NCBI GenBank assembly: GCA_963965975.1
Contig: OZ014412.1
Span: forward strand, 15,622,349 to 15,686,348
Source of the DNA: Xestospongia bergquistia
Lineage: Eukaryota; Porifera; Demospongiae; Haplosclerida; Petrosiidae
Length of the DNA stretch: 64,000 nt
Direction of reading: 5' to 3'
Of the stretch, positions 1 to 13,628 are shown one piece after another. Within the stretch, counting starts at the first letter, position 1. The number at the start of each line of letters is the position of its first letter. The notes beneath the pieces were generated by a model that did not search any database, was not told the DNA's origin, and saw nothing but the letters and a program-made list of their open reading frames with translations. A program made the position numbers and the translations under genes.

Positions 1-668
1 ACATACTTGTAGCACTCTAAACTCAAGGATACATAGTAAATTATACTGATGACTTTAAGTTCTTTTGAGAGTATTGATAACAATGACACTATCAAAATTT
101 TACATTCTAACATAATTTGATATGATATAATATTTGCTTTATATGGTATATCTCTCTCCCTATTCATAATAATTATAATAATAAATGTACATTACAAATA
201 GAATGACCTAAATATAAATTCAAATAGGTATTCTACACAATTTTTGGTTTCTTATTTACATATTTATAGTTAGTACTTAAAATTGTAATATAATAAAACA
301 ATCATGTGATAGGTCACATGATTGTCCTATGATATTATTGTTTAATATATAAATTATTACTTGAAGTTACTAAATTATTACTTGAAGTTAGTGTATAATG
401 ATATCATTATTGGACTAACATGTGAAAAGTAAAAGACAAACTTAGAGGTAAATAATTTCAGAAAAGAATAGAAATAAATGGAAAAAATGGAAAAAGGAAA
501 AGTAAATAATGACATTAAAACACAATAAGTGTTGGCTTATTCCATGAAAAAAGAGAAAGAGTTAGACAGTAAAGGTAATGAGTTTGTCTAGTAATAAATT
601 GATTAAGATAAGAAAATAAATGAAATAATTTTGTATGTTTCAACTAAATAGAAAAACCCTAACAATGA
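1..668. other. AT-rich intergenic flank, no gene seen
   Basis: This is the 3' flank of the large minus-strand gene. It contains an 11-bp-arm inverted repeat (299-309 with 314-324, core CAATCATGTGA) and a 19-bp direct repeat at 351-369 and 372-390. No reading frame of note was found. Confidence 0.6.
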
Positions 669-3600
669 TCATACTTGTGGTACAACAATTGATGGACTAG
701 TTTTTTCAAAGGACAAAATTTGATCTGGTATATAAGGTTCCACTGAGTGGAAAATTTGGGGATTCAACAATAACAATGAAAAGACTATAGAGATAAATAC
801 AAACCCAAAAAATGTAAACAGGAGTAATTGGCAACACCGTTTTTTACAACTCTGTTTTCGAACAGGAGGGAGGGGGCGTGGTGAAGGTGTTCGAGGTGGA
901 ATAGGTCTCTCATTTTCTAACTCCTTAATACGATTCTCCATGTCTCTTATTGTTCTCTCTCTTCTTTGAATTTCATCATTTTTAAATGGCAACTCAGCAA
1001 GTGCTTTACATGCTTCCTCTTCCCAAGTACAAGCCTAAAGTATTCAGTAAATAAACATTATTTTACATAAAACTCTACAAAGAATAACGTTCAAGAAAGT
1101 ATTTGATTTTAAGTATGGAATTCACACTGATCATTTTTTGTAAAACAGAAATAGCATAGTAAACAATGTTACTGAGCTAACTTTTTTTCCAATATCGTCA
1201 TGAAGATGTTTCAAAGTATCTTCTAACTCCAACCATTTTTGGCTAAGTTCATTACATTGTTCCACAAACTCCTTAGCTGGTCCGTAGGTATCACGATAGT
1301 CAGGGGTAACCAATGTTTTCAGAAAATTGTCCAAAGTCTCCAATGAGTGTGTCATTCGAGTGTGGTCGTCAATCATTAACTTGTAAAAAGTAAAAACATG
1401 TATTAAAGTGTATTCAGAAATGTTAACTTACTCGAAATCTCTCCACAAACGGAGCAGGATTGCGTTCTTCTTCTTCTACTGCTAACAGTTGCTCCTTTTC
1501 TTCTTCAATTTTGTCAAAAGCCTCCTCACACCAGCCACTTAAGTCCGAATGCAATGTCACCATCTCTTTCCATGGCTGACACTTTTCAGGAAATGAAGCT
1601 AGACCCGACGTGAGAACTTCCCACCGCTGTTGAGCAACAGTAAACATGTCCCGATACTTAACAACTTCATCATCCTCTGTTTTTGTTATGTCATCCTCAA
1701 GTTCTTCTACTGCTTCATTGTTCTCTGCCTCATCTCCCTGAGCCATTTCACTTTCAATATTACTAGTATTCCTTTCATCAGAGAAAAAGATATGCTTCTC
1801 AAAATTTAACTGCAGGTACTGGAGAACACCGTGTTTATCCTTAGTACTGTCTTCAAGCATCTACAGTAATGAAAATATGCATATTAAGTATAACAACTTT
1901 GTACTGCAATCATCTCTATTGCATAATGGCATGTCTTTCTTGGGAATAATAATAATTTATGTATAATGTGTGGATCACTTTACCTTGAAACGTCCAGTAA
2001 GTGATAAAAATTCAGTCAAAAAGACTGGAAACAAATACAAAGCAGACAACTCTGATTTAGCTGTACCAACCCAGTCTGAGAAACCACTTAATACTTGACT
2101 ATATTTTTCCCACTCTTTTATTCGTTCTGTATTCTCATTGGTCAATTTGATTCCCCTTTGTTGTAATGATGTGTGTTTGTTTTGTATTTCTGTAACTTGA
2201 TCTGAAAACTTTTTAGGTACCTGTAAAACAATGATATATTATTTTATAAGTACTATTTGAAAGATAGATTATAAAAACATTAAATTATTAACATATTGTA
2301 TATCGTCATAAATATAAATAATTTTTCTTTCTTTTACCTGAATTCTAGGGTCATCTTGGTAACTATGACAACACTGCATCAATGACTCAAGTGCATGAGC
2401 ACATACTTTACGACACTCAATCTAAATCATAAATTTATAGGAAAAATAAATTATAAAAAGAAAGACAACCACTATAAATATTTACATTTAGTTAACAAAT
2501 GTAGTAACTTTATTGGACTTATCATACATAGTTATAAGTATAAATTGTACCTCTTTTCCATGCCATTGATCATGTACTCGTAGTAAAACTGGAGAAGCAA
2601 ATTTTTGACATGAGAGATGAGTTTGATATTCTTCCAAGCTCACTATACAAGCCTGAATAGTCTTTTCAAATTTGGTTGTCAGTTCAGCTCGTAATCTTAG
2701 CATAACAAGCCTGTTGCTTAAATTGGAAGATGCATTGCTCCATCCTATAAAATGAAGGAATGATACGTCAAAAAGAATGCATTATAAAGTTGTAGTTAAG
2801 TTAAAGCAATACATATATCAATCTTTATATACATGAATACATTACATACACATGTACTACCTTGTAAAAGATTATTTCTTTCTTTTGATATATCAGGATT
2901 TTGAGCTAAAGCTTTTTTTATTTCTTCATTATGACCTGATTGATCTATTACAGATACTTTTGCTTCCTGAGCTTCCTGAGCATCTTGAAGTTCCTAGAAA
3001 GTGAAGTCATAATGTATTTATATACGTGCATACATAGTGGACAGTGTTTAATATCAAGAATCGTGTCCTTAAGTACATGTTTCACATAATCTTTTAACAG
3101 TTTATTGTTGTTCAAGGTATTCATCCAAGTCACAGTTAAATTAAAGCATTTCATTAACATTGTCTGCCCATTTTTAGCTTCAATAGAAATATCACATATA
3201 ATGCTTACTACGGAGCTGATGGATGGGACAGTCACATGACAATCACATGATTAATTTTACACTCAATGTATGACTCACTATTGATCGATCAATACAATAG
3301 CAACCAAATAAAGAGTGTATTAAAGACAACAAGTAAACATATTTAATACATACCTCAAGTTGCCTCAATTTCTCCATAAGGTCCTCAGCACTAAGTTCCT
3401 CTTCATTTTCATCCTCCACTATTGCCATAGCAACATCATCAAGAAAATCTTGGACATCTTTGGCTTCCTCAACTGGAAAAACTTGCCAACTTTGTAGCCT
3501 TGTGTCAAGGAGTTCACGACGTGCCTCTGTACTATCACTAAGCGTGTCAACATGAGCTGTAATCTGATTGGTCTGTTCAGAAATAAAAGTATTGTCATCT

Positions 3601-6600
3601 GGTAGGCATAACTGAGCCAGCTTTTTCATGAGGGCACTTAAATTCTGAACCTCTGGCTTGCGACTGTTAATATCATTGTACAAGTTCTTTAAAAGAAACA
3701 CTATTATTCAAAGTACATTAATCAAAGCTATACAAACCTCAGCATTTCTAAGATTTTGTTCAGTAACTGTGGCATTCCCAGGTCGCAATTTATCAGAGTT
3801 ATATAAAGTTTCTGCTTCATGGACCCATTGAAAGAGGGTGGTCTTTTTATTATTAAACTCTTGCCACAAAGGAACTGACTCCTCAAGATTTCCAACATAA
3901 ACCTAATAAAATATCAATCCAGTAATCATTGCAAGAACTGACCGTTTCAGATTCATCAAGGCTTTCAAATCGATCTTTTATGTCTTTTACTTGTGCTCTA
4001 ATATCATCATGTTCTGATTTACGAGTGTGCTCAAGAACAAAGGCCTCTGTGGCAACAATGATTTCAATAACAGACCTATGTTGTTCTATTTCCTCTAAAT
4101 AAACCTGCAAAGAAAGAGTATGTTACGAAGAACTTAAACAGTAACACTACCTTATGAGTTTCAATCTCTTCTTGCAAAACTTCAATTACACCTTGTGTGG
4201 GTCGTTTATTACCAGCTGCTATGCATACTTGATCTAACCAATCAGATTCGCGCTCAGTGATGTCATTGATAAGACAAAGTTTCTTATAAACAGAAGTTAG
4301 CTGTTCTAATGTTTCTTGTAAGAGTTGACAAATGGAGCCCCAATGTATAGTGACATCGTTAAGCCTTTAATTCAAACTAATTATAGGAGTTAATATATAT
4401 ATTACTAACCTTGAATCAACATCTTTAGTACCATTAGGTTTGTCACCATCTTCAGGTCTTAAAATGTCTGCTAAATCTGATATCTCTTCTAAAGCAGGTT
4501 TCTTGTTTGTCAATGCATCACGTAAACCCTGAATAAAAGTACATGTTAACTGGACAGTGATTTTATGAGAATATACATTATGTACAAAGGCCCAGCAAGA
4601 CTGTCTGAGATTATCATATTTAATACAGATCTCTATACCCTAAATCCTGAACATTAAGCATTAAACTATGCAGCCCGACTGTCCCACTGCATTTCCATAA
4701 CTATGTCAGTCAAATACTTTACTTTGCATGATTCCATGTGATCTGCAACTCCTTTTTCTCCATCTCCAGATGTAACCTCAGATGAAAACCTCTTTGCTTC
4801 GTCCATGACCCAACTAAGAAACTCTTTCACCTTGCCTTCATATTGTTTCCAATAAACTTGTAAGCCAACAAGTTCCAACCAACGATTATCTAAGAGCAAA
4901 AAATAAGACAAAATGTACTACAGTCATAATGACATAAGTATGGTTAGTGTCCTCAAATATTGTATACTACATTAATTGCTATGCAGAGACAGCTCTTTAA
5001 TATAGTTTGCTTACTAAGTAACTCTACAAACTCAATCCATTCATCAAATAGATCTGTCACATGTTGTTTGAAGGGATCACAAGGTGTGTAAGTATCAGCA
5101 GTATGTTGACCAAACTGGTACATTTGGTGAAATGCGTCTGACTGGTTCTCTACCTCAGTACAGAAATCCTATGACAATATAAATGTATTATAATGCATGA
5201 CTATTGTAAGATTAAGTGAAACTATTAACTGATGGTATGTTAACATTACATCCAGAATACATTAAACTAATAACTTTGCATGTTGCAAACATCTTTCCAT
5301 ATATATGTATACATTTAATCTACATATATTAGTACATTATTCTTACCGCATGCTCATCTAATACTTCCTGTATGCTACCCATTGGACGATTTGGTTTATC
5401 CTTCAAGTCTTGGAACTCAGTCTTTACTTTAGTAAGGAGATCATTAAATAATTTCTCCCTCTCAACAAAGTCCTGCATTGCTACTTTAGCTTGTTCACAT
5501 AACTCAGATGCCTCTATTCCTTGTTCTTCAATTGCTAAGAACCTATCACTTAGGGTTTGGATTCGTTCAGTTAAATTGTCACCAGTTCCTTCCTGTGCCA
5601 CCTCAATGATCTTAAGAGCTTCTTGTGTGAGATCTTCTGGAGTCTTTTTATGGTCTAGTATATCTGAATTAAGAGCCTATTGTGTCAATAAGAGTAATAG
5701 AGTATTTAGTTACTATGTAAACTATGACCATATATGTCAATAGGGTAAATCCCATTCTAACTAAGATAAGAGCACATTTTACATGTAAATGCATTATTTC
5801 TCTTTTAATCCCATACATTTATTGAGGTACCTGTATTTATATTAATCTCATATCAAAACAATGCTTTTCTACTCACCTCTAATATCTCTTCTTGGACTAA
5901 TAATCTCTCCAGATCAGCTCCAATAGGACCACAATCATCTAGTGCTTTCTCTCCTTCATCTAACCACTCTTCATAGCTCAAACATTTCAGTTCAAATTGT
6001 TCAACCATAGCTAGTACTTCTTGAGTACCTGAAAAAGAACAAGAGTCAATGAGACATCTTTACATTAAGTTTCTATACAAATAAACTTTCAGTAAACACA
6101 AAGATATCAAAATATATAATATAACAATGTGTTATAAAAGGACAATATTACTTGTCTATTCACAAGTAAATGATAATATATATATATATATATATACAAT
6201 ACACAGTGCTTACTATATGTATGTACATCTATCTTGATCACCAGTATAGCAAAAATATAACTACATGTATGATATGCAAATACATGTGCAAGAAACCTCC
6301 GGACTAAATTAACACCTATTTTAAAGTACACTACTAATTCCCAGTCACATACTTAGTGATGTCATGGCAACAGCTTCTTCCATTTTATTCCAAGCAGCAT
6401 CTAGTTGCGTCAAGAGTGTCTCTATCTTTTTTAAGTTGACTTCTGATATTGAACCTTTAGACGAGGTTGCTAACTGATGAAGTCGCTCCAAAAGGTTTTT
6501 TCGAGTTTCAAATTCTTCTTTAAGAGACTAAAAAGGGAGGAGACTTTTTAGAATCTGGTAGTCAGATTTAAAAACAGTCTAGCAATAACAAGTATTGCAA

Positions 6601-9097
6601 TCTGGAATTACCAGTTATAAACAAGCTTTAAAAGCTTCTCTGAGGCAGCAACATAAGTCAAATATTATATTACCACCCTTATTAATCAGCTAATCATAAG
6701 GAAATAACTCTTTCTTAACTTTAATAACTAAGAAATTAATGGGTTAAAAATACTATGGTATGTCACTTATGAATTATGCAAATAATTCTTAAAACACGTG
6801 TCTAATGATTGGTATAAAATATAAACAGATACCTTACAGTAACATTCAACATTTATAAGGTCTTCTTCATGCTAATACATGTTCTGTACATACTACATCA
6901 TATCACTACATGTTATATATATAAACATGTATATTTCAATATGTACATGTACATGTACATTATTAAGTAACATATAAATATTTATAATATAAAGTAAGAT
7001 AATAATGACATGTATGGTGCTCAATAACAAACCTGTAGCCCCTCTTTATTCGCTAATAATTTCTCTAACTCCCCTGGAGGTGCTTCTTGTAATAAATTGT
7101 TTTCCAAAGTAAGCTCCACCCACTCCAATAGCTCATTAGCAGATTTCAAGAGAACTGCAGTGTTACCCTCGCAAAGTTCCAAATCTAATGACCTTTCCTA
7201 AGAAGGCCTCATGATATCATACATGTATAAATGTACTGTGCATATTTCTTACTTGTAACATCCTTTTCATAGCACCTAGTCTTCCTTCAGAAGTAGATAA
7301 TTGTCTACTAACACTATAATGTGAAGAGTCACTGCCACTGTCATCACTTAATGCTAAAAGACAATAAATGGGCGTGGTTTATTAGTTCTTACAGTACCTG
7401 GTGACATTTCTCTAAATTCTTCCTTCCATTGTTCAGGAATGAGTCTATAACCCCATTTTTGTCCAGTTTGTTGTAAAATTTTAAATTCCTCATACAATTC
7501 TTGAAGACGATCAGAAAATTTCTGTAAAAATTTGAAATGTTCCAGTATAAATAAATGTGCATTATTGTAGTTACAGTATAAGTACTTATATGGATATACA
7601 TAAACTCTACATGAATGTACCTGCATTTTCATCTTTCTTTTAGCAATCGTCTCCTGACTAGCATTAGGTGGAATAGCTGTACAATATTCATCATAGACCT
7701 CACTATATACAGCACTAAGCTTCTCTGAAAATGAACAAAGTCGTTGTAAATACTCGTTTAACTGGTTAAACTCGATCTCTAACTGTTCATGTAAAGGTTT
7801 TAATTGTGAATGAATTAGCTCCCATTTTTGTTTAATTTCATTTAATTCTTTTTCCAAGTCTTCTGGTGAAGCACCTTTATCATTGAAATCTAGAGCTAAA
7901 TTTTGAGCAGATGTTGACACAGACTGATATAGCTGTTCTTTAGCAGTAACATCATTCACTAAGTCCTGCAAAGAGAGAGTTAAAACTATAAATCACATGT
8001 ACACTACATGTAGCTATTTCTTTATTATAAATAAAAGAAACCTTTTTGTTTTATTAGTAAAAAATGTATATGTACATGTAAATGTATACATAAATATTTG
8101 TATAGCTTTTTATAAGTTAGTGTCTTACCTGAGATATTTGTAATAGTTCCTGTAAACTGTCATCAGGAGATGCTTCATCTGTTCTCTCCTTTAAATCTAA
8201 GATTTGTTCTTCTACAGCAGTAATCCATTCCCAATACATCTAAATAAAGAAAATACTACATGTACATGTATATCACTATACATATTTAAAGGTACAATTA
8301 AATAAAGCTTGTCAATAGATTTACTAGTGTATAAAACAATAGATCTGTTCACTAAACTAGTATACATGCACTTATACATGTAGATGATCTGACCTTTGAC
8401 CCTTCTTCATATTCTTTCCACCATTCAATTAACAAAAGTAAATGACCTGTAACATCTTTAGTACTCTTTGCTAATGCTGCAATTTGATAGGTCAATTCTT
8501 GGTGGACTTGGAGTACATCGTGGTTGCTAGGCAACGGAAAAGGAATATTTTGACCTTCTTTATCAAGTGAGACATAAAATTCTCTATAAATTGTGTCAAG
8601 ATCAAAATTTGCTTGTCGTAAATTTTCAAACTTGGCTTCAGAAAAAGCAAGCTAAAGACAAAATAAATATTTAAAAAATTGAACTTATACACTAACATTT
8701 GCTTCTTGTAATTTTTGTTCAAGGTTACTACGGCAACCAGTGACTCCACCCATATTACAGACCTCCTCACTCATTTCTTGTAGTCCTTTTACAAGTTCCA
8801 GCTGAGCATTAATTAGCTGCATAAAAAAGTTATTAAATAATATTTTACAAGTACATATTCCACTTACCTGTAGAACTGGCCTTAATGTGCCAACTGTCAA
8901 TTGTATGCTCTCCCATTTCTTGACCACACCCTCTATGTTGTCTGAGAGTGACTGTTGCAATTGATCTTTGTTTGTGGCGGGTTCTACAGCCTTTTTGTGA
9001 CGAGCTTGTATTTCTGACTGAGTTTGATGAACTTTTTCTTCTAAATTATATAATTGTTCCTAATAAGGAATGTTTAATAGTTTATTGTTTCTGTCGA

Positions 9098-9133
<36 letters not shown>

Positions 9134-12100
9134 TATTCTCTTTACATATTTCTTCCTCTCACCTCATGTGATGTTGTCATTTCTCTAAGCTCTTTAAGCA
9201 GTTTGGGAGCATCACATTTCAAAAGCTGTACCATTGGGTAATCCTGAATAAACTGTACCTCGGCACTCATTAACTCCTCCCCTTTTTTGACCAGTGATGT
9301 CATCACATGAATTTTCTGCTGTAACCAACCATCATGCTCTGCCCACAATAAATCAAGCGAGCCCTGTGTGACATCACTAACAATAGACCAATCACTTTCA
9401 AGCTGCTTCATGTCGTGTTCAACATTATCTTTCCCACCCATCATTCCATGTTCGATTAACTCTTTTTTAACTTTGCCTAGCCGTTCAAAATTGAGTTTAA
9501 AATCATCAATCTCATTTTGAAGTTGCTACAGTACAAAAATGAAATTAAAAAGAAAGTTAGAAAAATTCCATATTCATGTCACTAAAATCATATATGCATA
9601 TATGTGTACATTAGCACACACTCACAACAAACTTGGGTAGTAGCTGTATGTCGCCATGGGAACCATCAACTGGTTCCTTACCCGCCATTTGACGAATGTG
9701 TCCAATGAAGTCACGAGCTATAGCATAAAGTTCAACATACTCCTAAAATAAGAATAAATAATTACATTAATTATTATGTACATGTACATGTATAATGTTT
9801 GTTTGATTTAGACATCATTAGTCCATCCATTCAAGATCACATGCCTGCCATGTGATGAGCACATGACTCAATTCTTCTTCAGTAGTTCCTAACAAAGCTA
9901 CTATCTCCTCCCATCTTTGAGTGGTACTGCAAACTACAGTGTCAATATAGCGATAAGCAGGTGTATTCTCTATCACCAAGGTGATGATACTGTTGCCAAG
10001 AGCAACTGTCTTTTTTAGAAGTTCATATTGGTCTTTCAGAGATTGACGATATGACTAGAGAGATAGAGAGAGCTATCGAGCACTTTAAAACAATTACATA
10101 CCACAATAGTTCTCATAAACTGTTCAGCTTCATCCAAGCTACAACCATAAGCTTCACGACCTTGAACATTGACTTCCACCATTTCCATCCACTCTCTAAG
10201 GGGTGTGGTTACTGACTCAAACTCCTCCCACAAACGTACACTCTCCTCAAGAAACTGCTGCTGTTGAGCAATCTGAAGAGCATAATGTATTAGAGCATAT
10301 ACATGTAATGCTATACTTTAGTACAAATGGCTTCAACAGCTTCTTCAAGAGAAGTGACAACTCGAGATACTCGCTCTTCTTCTTCCGCACGACACTCACA
10401 TAACTCCTCCATTGAATTCCTCAGAGTTATAAATAGCTTTTCTCCAAGTGAAGCTTGATCGGTGTCCTTAAAATATGACTAACATAGAGAGAGACAAAAC
10501 CATAATGTGTTATGTTGTGCAAATAGTTTAGTACCTTAAAGTTTTCTAGTGCACACAGCATATCTTCTGGTAATAGCAAGCTCTTTGGTTGCATATCAAG
10601 CTCTGCCTTAGCCTCACGTAACCATGACAACAGTTCCTATAGTAACCATATAGAAGTATTAAAAATTATAGGTTGGTATTAATACCGTTTGTGACCATTC
10701 GAACTTTAGTTCTGCTATTCGACACTCAACACTATCTTGTAAAGTTTGCCATAGCATCTGAATACTGTCCAACCTCAAATGTAATTCTCTAGCTTCATCA
10801 GGTGACTTAGCTGTTGACTCAAGGTAGGCACTGTTAGATATAACTAAATCCTTTTTATGAGATTGGGTAGTAATGGCTGATTGAATAATCTAAAATAAAA
10901 TAAACAGGAAAAGAAGCTATGTTGAATGTATAGTAAATGATATTATCAATACATGTATTGTACAAGTGTAATACATGGTATAGACATTTGTATGTACATA
11001 TTTTGTCATGATAAACATGTACATTTGTATGTACATGTTTAGCATGACAAAGTGGAATTTAATTTTCCACCCCCGCATACCGTACACTAATACATGAGAA
11101 CGCGAATGCTTCTACCTACTAATCTAGAAAGAACTTTGGTTTTATAGACGCTTCAAAATAACTGTCAGGTACTATTCTCTTTTTTTTTGGTTTAACTCAA
11201 ATTCCCAAAAATATTGAAATCATCACTTTTTCTGTCCATACTGAGATTTTTTATTTGACAGAAGTGGTCCCTTTTCGCAAATCCGGTCACAAATTGTATT
11301 ATGTACATTCATGCATTGTTCTATAAATATACCTCAAGCTGTTGAATCAGATCGTCATATGATATACGATCCTGCCCATGTAATACATTATCATCACCGT
11401 TACCATGGCGATATTCATATAAAACAATTTGATTTATCCATTCTAAACTGCTGTCTTCAGTTTGTGATGAGCAACTTTCTTCTTCACTGTCTTTAATTCC
11501 TGCCTCAATTTCATCAATATAACTCTCACTCTTTTGATCTTCAGCAACACCTTCATTTCCCACAAGTTCTTGTCCAATATCAACAGGTTCTGAGTCTAAA
11601 TTTTCATAGAAAACATTGTCATCTTGTTGGATATTGTTGTTGACAGATGTTTCACTTAAATCAAATATTGGAGGCTGTGATCTGTCAAGCTCTGGAGGAA
11701 ACAAAGTTTCCACATCATTAGGCGTATCTGGTGTGAACACTTCCTCCTCGACGTGTACTATGATATCACTATCATCTAATGTAATGTCTTGAGGTATATT
11801 TAGTGGATGGGGTTTTGTCAGATCTATCTCTATATGTACTGGTGCTTCTGTTTCATCTTCATATTCAATAATGGGTGGAGGAAGAACAGGAGATTCATCA
11901 TAGTCTAAATATATGATATATAATATTATAGTTACATCAATACATGTAAATATGATCAATACATGTAAATATGATTGTGTTAACATCTACAATTACAATG
12001 TAAATAAAGCTTTCTAACCATATGCTTTGACCTTACTACACTGCATCATATAATACACAATAAAACAATGTACAAGTACCTACCTTCCATGGGAGGGTTG

Positions 12101-13307
12101 TCAGGTGATATTTCATCATCTTCCATAGGAGGTGATGGTGTCTCTTCAATTAAAAGTTCAGATACAATTTCTTCCTCTTCTATATCATCATCTTCTACTT
12201 GACTACTCTGTACATTAACAGTTAAAATAAATGTAATAAAGACTATAGATGATATGTAACATATATGTATATTATTCAACACATATACAATAAACAAATA
12301 TATTGAGTTTGTATTACTTAATAAACTGTACATGCAGTGTTCATAGTATCACTTTGAGTACCATATCATTTGTTTTACATTTAATAAACTTTCCTTATAT
12401 AGAATATACAATAAAATATACAATACATATACCATGTCATGTACATGTATTATATCAATGTTATATATTAAGATCTTACTTCTCGAGTAAGAGGTCCCTC
12501 ACTATCAAACATACGTTGAGGTTCTGCCCACAAAATTTGTTGGACATGAACTAGCCACGCCTCCACTTCTTCTAAATCCTGCAGTACGTTTTCATCATTC
12601 CTGTCAAACCAGTTTATAATAATTGCACTCATGACCAGTTACTGACTTTTTTACTTCTTCTGATAAGACCTCTACACACCCTTCCAATCGACCAATCAAA
12701 TCACGACATTCTAGTAAAAGTAACTCTGCTCTTTCTGTTAGTAAAACAACTTTGTTACAAGGTGACTCAGTGCGATCAGTTTCATCTAAAAAGGTTATAT
12801 ACATGAAGCCATTTTGTTGTTAATGTTAAATCAGCTTTAAAGTATATATACATGTAAATGTACATTTATATGGAGTTGTAAAAGTCAATAACATTGTAGT
12901 TGTTTTGGTTAATTCTACTTAGTTTTGAAATCTTTGTAGAATGTTTATTTGCCTCTCCTCTACAGTTAAGTTAGTTAAAAAGATTTTAGTTATACTTATA
13001 AAAACAGTACTAGTATATACAGGTATATGTATATGGAGTGTTATTATGATAATATTCCATTTACAATGTATTGTTTATATCCTCTAAAGTACAAATGATA
13101 TACATATGTACATGTATGTCAACAACAAACTACATGTCTAATGTTGTATTAATATTATAATATATTTCCTGATTGTACTATATGACAATGTTTAGTAGCT
13201 TGTTTATAAAACTGAATTGATTAATAGTCAATAAATAATGTAATCAAATAGAAATAATAATAAGAGAGAGAGAGAGAGAGAGGGTGGGAAGGAGGGAGGG
13301 AGGGAGG

Positions 13308-13351
<44 letters not shown>

Positions 13352-13399
13352 GGGAAGGAGGGAGGGAGGGAGGGAGAGAGAGAGAGAGAGGGAGGGAGG

Positions 13400-13461
<62 letters not shown>

Positions 13462-13505
13462 GGGAAGGAGGGAGGGAGGGAGGGAGAGAGAGAGAGAGAG
13501 GGAGG

Positions 13506-13541
<36 letters not shown>

Positions 13542-13584
13542 GGGAGGGAGGGAGAAAGAGAGAGAGAGAGAGAAAGAGAGAGAA

Positions 13585-13628
<44 letters not shown>

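Noticed and set aside
4586..4639. A 54-bp exon of the spectrin-repeat gene
   Set aside because: Kept only as uncertain: it fits the frame with acceptable splice sites, but the gene also reads through without it.
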